Positions 4,122 to 5,588 of a DNA stretch of 5,588 nucleotides are shown here, in pieces. Positions within the stretch are counted from its first letter, which is position 1, and every line of letters starts with the position of its first letter. The stretch comes from Deltaproteobacteria bacterium. Lineage in GTDB: Bacteria; Myxococcota_A; UBA9160; SZUA-336. The notes under the pieces are model-generated. The model did not search any database and was not told where the DNA came from. It saw nothing but the letters and a program-made list of their open reading frames with translations. The translations under genes and the position numbers were made by a program. The stretch spans positions 1 to 5,588 of the forward strand of contig DAOVBF010000100.1 in assembly GCA_030673955.1 (NCBI GenBank), written 5' to 3'.

Positions 4122-5588
4122 GCGATTCGGCAAGTGAGCTGGCGCGAGACCTGGAACGGATCGACGGCCGTTCGTACCCGGCCTACAAGGACCTGCAGCG
4201 TCGAGCCTATCCGCTGGGTGCCGATCGGCTGACCTTCGAGCATGTGCAGGGGGACCCGTTCGCGGCGCCGAGTCGGATCCGTATCGATATTCCGGCGGGC
4301 GTGGCCAGACTTCCCGCGTGGGCAACCGCCAATGCCGATGCCCGTCGCGCCACAGCCGACTTCCTGCACCGCGCCATCCTGCGGGCGCTCGCCGGTGCGC
4401 GTCACAGGTCGGGCAGCGGAAAGAGCGGGCTCCTGGAGATTGCGCCGCTCGGTCAGGAGGTGCTCGAGCGGAGCGCGGTCCACGTCGAGCCCGGTGGAGA
4501 CCTCCGCCTGCGCCTGACGGTGGGGCTGCCCGCCGCGGGACGGCGGATCCTGGGGCGCTCCGCCCACGAGCTCCTGGCAGAGCGTCTGCCGTCCGCGCTG
4601 GACCGGGTCTTCCCTCAGCCGGACCTGGCGGCCCTGGAGAACCATGTTCACTGCGTAGAGGATCAGGTGGTGCTGCGCGACCAGCTCGCCGAGCTCGGGC
4701 TGATCGCGTTTCTCCCCGAGGGCAGCGTCCTGCCGCGCCAGAGCGGTGTGGACATGCGGCCGATGTCGAAGGCCGTGCCGCTCGAGGTTCCCGAATCCCT
4801 GCGCTTCGAGCTGGAGGCGCCGCACGTGGGAAAGCTACAGGGGCTCGGAATTCCGTGCGGCGTGACCCTGATTGTCGGGGGCGGCTACCACGGTAAGTCC
4901 ACGCTGCTCTCGGTGCTGGCGCTCGGCGTCTACGACCACATTCCCGGCGATGGGCGGGAGCGCTGTGTGACCGTCGCGGACGCAGTGACCATACGCGCCG
5001 AGGACGGTCGTTCGGTCCGCGGCGTCGATCTCCGACCCTTTATCGGGCAGCTGCCACTTGGCAGGAACACCGAGCGCTTCGACACCGATGATGCATCGGG
5101 CAGCACCTCGCAGGCCGCCGTGATCGTCGAGGCGCTGGAGGCGGGCGCAGGCGTGTTCCTCGTGGATGAGGACACCGCGGCGACGAACTTCATGATTCGG
5201 GACTCGCGGATGCGAGAGCTCGTGCCGACGGAGAAGGAGCCAATCACGCCGTATCTCGATCGGGTTCGGCAGCTCTGGGATGAGCGCGGCGTCTCGTCGG
5301 TCTTGGTCGTGGGCGGTGCGGGAGATTATCTCGACGTGGCCGACACCGTGGTCCAGATGGAGGATTACCGCCCGCGGGATGTCACCGCACGGGCCCGCGA
5401 GGTGGCGAAGCGGCTGCCGCTCGGCGATGCCGCACCCCGGGCGCCGGGCGCGTGGGCCGCCCCTTCGCCTCGCGTCCCCGAGCCGCGGAGTCTGGACCCG
5501 AGCCGCGGACGACGCGCGGAGCGCGTGCGCAGCGTGAAGACCCGCGCGATCGAGTTCGGCGAGGAGGAGATCGACGTAGCGCTGCTCT
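4118..5588 (+). CDS. ABC-class ATPase (COG3044/PF09818 type), C-terminus outside the window
   Basis: The 490 visible codons match the layout of the 'predicted ATPase of the ABC class' family. It is a soluble protein with one ABC-type nucleotide-binding core and no transmembrane part, and its cellular role is not established. The N-terminal domain has IDGRSYPAYKDLQ (15-27) and VQGDPFAAPSRIRI (43-56). The ATPase core has Walker A GGGYHGKST (254-262), a signature-like SGSTSQ (327-332), Walker B VFLVDEDTAATNF (346-358) with Asp350 and Glu351, then EPITPYLDRV (374-383). VVGGAGDYLDVADTVV (397-412) stands where a normal ABC protein has its switch-histidine region. Residues 436-457 form a Pro/Ala-rich linker. 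The C-terminal part (IEFGEEEIDVALL, 478-490) runs into the window edge; family members I recall are roughly 550-570 residues, so perhaps 60-80 are missing. The GTG start overlaps the membrane protein stop by 4 bases. A GGAGG sits only 1 base before it, but a GGGAG at 4103-4107 is better spaced. Confidence 0.93.
   Translation, partial: MSDSASELARDLERIDGRSYPAYKDLQRRAYPLGADRLTFEHVQGDPFAAPSRIRIDIPAGVARLPAWATANADARRATADFLHRAILRALAGARHRSGSGKSGLLEIAPLGQEVLERSAVHVEPGGDLRLRLTVGLPAAGRRILGRSAHELLAERLPSALDRVFPQPDLAALENHVHCVEDQVVLRDQLAELGLIAFLPEGSVLPRQSGVDMRPMSKAVPLEVPESLRFELEAPHVGKLQGLGIPCGVTLIVGGGYHGKSTLLSVLALGVYDHIPGDGRERCVTVADAVTIRAEDGRSVRGVDLRPFIGQLPLGRNTERFDTDDASGSTSQAAVIVEALEAGAGVFLVDEDTAATNFMIRDSRMRELVPTEKEPITPYLDRVRQLWDERGVSSVLVVGGAGDYLDVADTVVQMEDYRPRDVTARAREVAKRLPLGDAAPRAPGAWAAPSPRVPEPRSLDPSRGRRAERVRSVKTRAIEFGEEEIDVALL

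Noticed and set aside
2919..4325. Minus-strand ORF of 468 codons
   Set aside because: It lies antisense to the 158-residue gene, the membrane protein gene and the start of the ATPase gene, all of which have better support. Its product is a low-complexity Arg/Pro/Gly-rich sequence with no recognisable domain, as expected from the reverse of GC-rich genes.
3905..4825. Minus-strand ORF of 306 codons
   Set aside because: It is antisense to the membrane protein and ATPase genes; its product is rich in Arg, Gln and Gly without motifs, and the sense strand has clear family motifs.
4318..4896. Plus-strand ORF of 192 codons in another frame of the ATPase
   Set aside because: It is an Arg/Pro/Ala-rich out-of-frame reading; the ATPase frame stays open throughout and carries conserved motifs.

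Overview
The window is GC-rich DNA with strongly G/C-ending codons. Several starts are GTG, and Shine-Dalgarno sites of the GGAGG type precede three of the genes. Gene content (an HDOD signalling protein, a Tat-type aldo/keto reductase carrying Fe-S clusters, and an ABC-class ATPase of the COG3044 type) fits a GC-rich Gram-negative lineage such as Myxococcota or the former Deltaproteobacteria. That assignment is a guess from style, because no rRNA or marker gene is present.

Layout: two gene groups point away from each other across a gap of about 400 bases (2639-3044). The left group is on the minus strand. It starts with a single-domain HDOD protein (1766-2638), continues after 77 bases with a membrane-anchored aldo/keto reductase with a C-terminal double cysteine cluster (168-1688), and after a further 27 bases reaches the start of a small hydrophobic protein that runs off the left edge (1-140). 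The right group is on the plus strand. It holds a basic, helical protein of 158 residues and unknown function (3045-3521), then after 156 bases a small polytopic membrane protein (3678-4121). The stop of the membrane gene overlaps by 4 bases the start of a large ABC-class ATPase of the COG3044/PF09818 family (4118 to the right edge, cut before its C-terminus).

The two intergenic stretches are more structured than plain spacer. The divergent gap holds a long bulged hairpin (2902-2943), two smaller hairpins and a 10-base palindrome. The gap before the membrane protein/ATPase pair holds an A-rich island with two perfect tandem 11-base repeats, an inverted repeat and two 10-base palindromes, which looks like an operator region.

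No mobile element, CRISPR array, tRNA or rRNA was found. The points most worth following are the predicted Sec-plus-Tat topology of the Fe-S aldo/keto reductase, the coupling of an uncharacterised membrane protein to the COG3044 ATPase, and the two structured intergenic regions.
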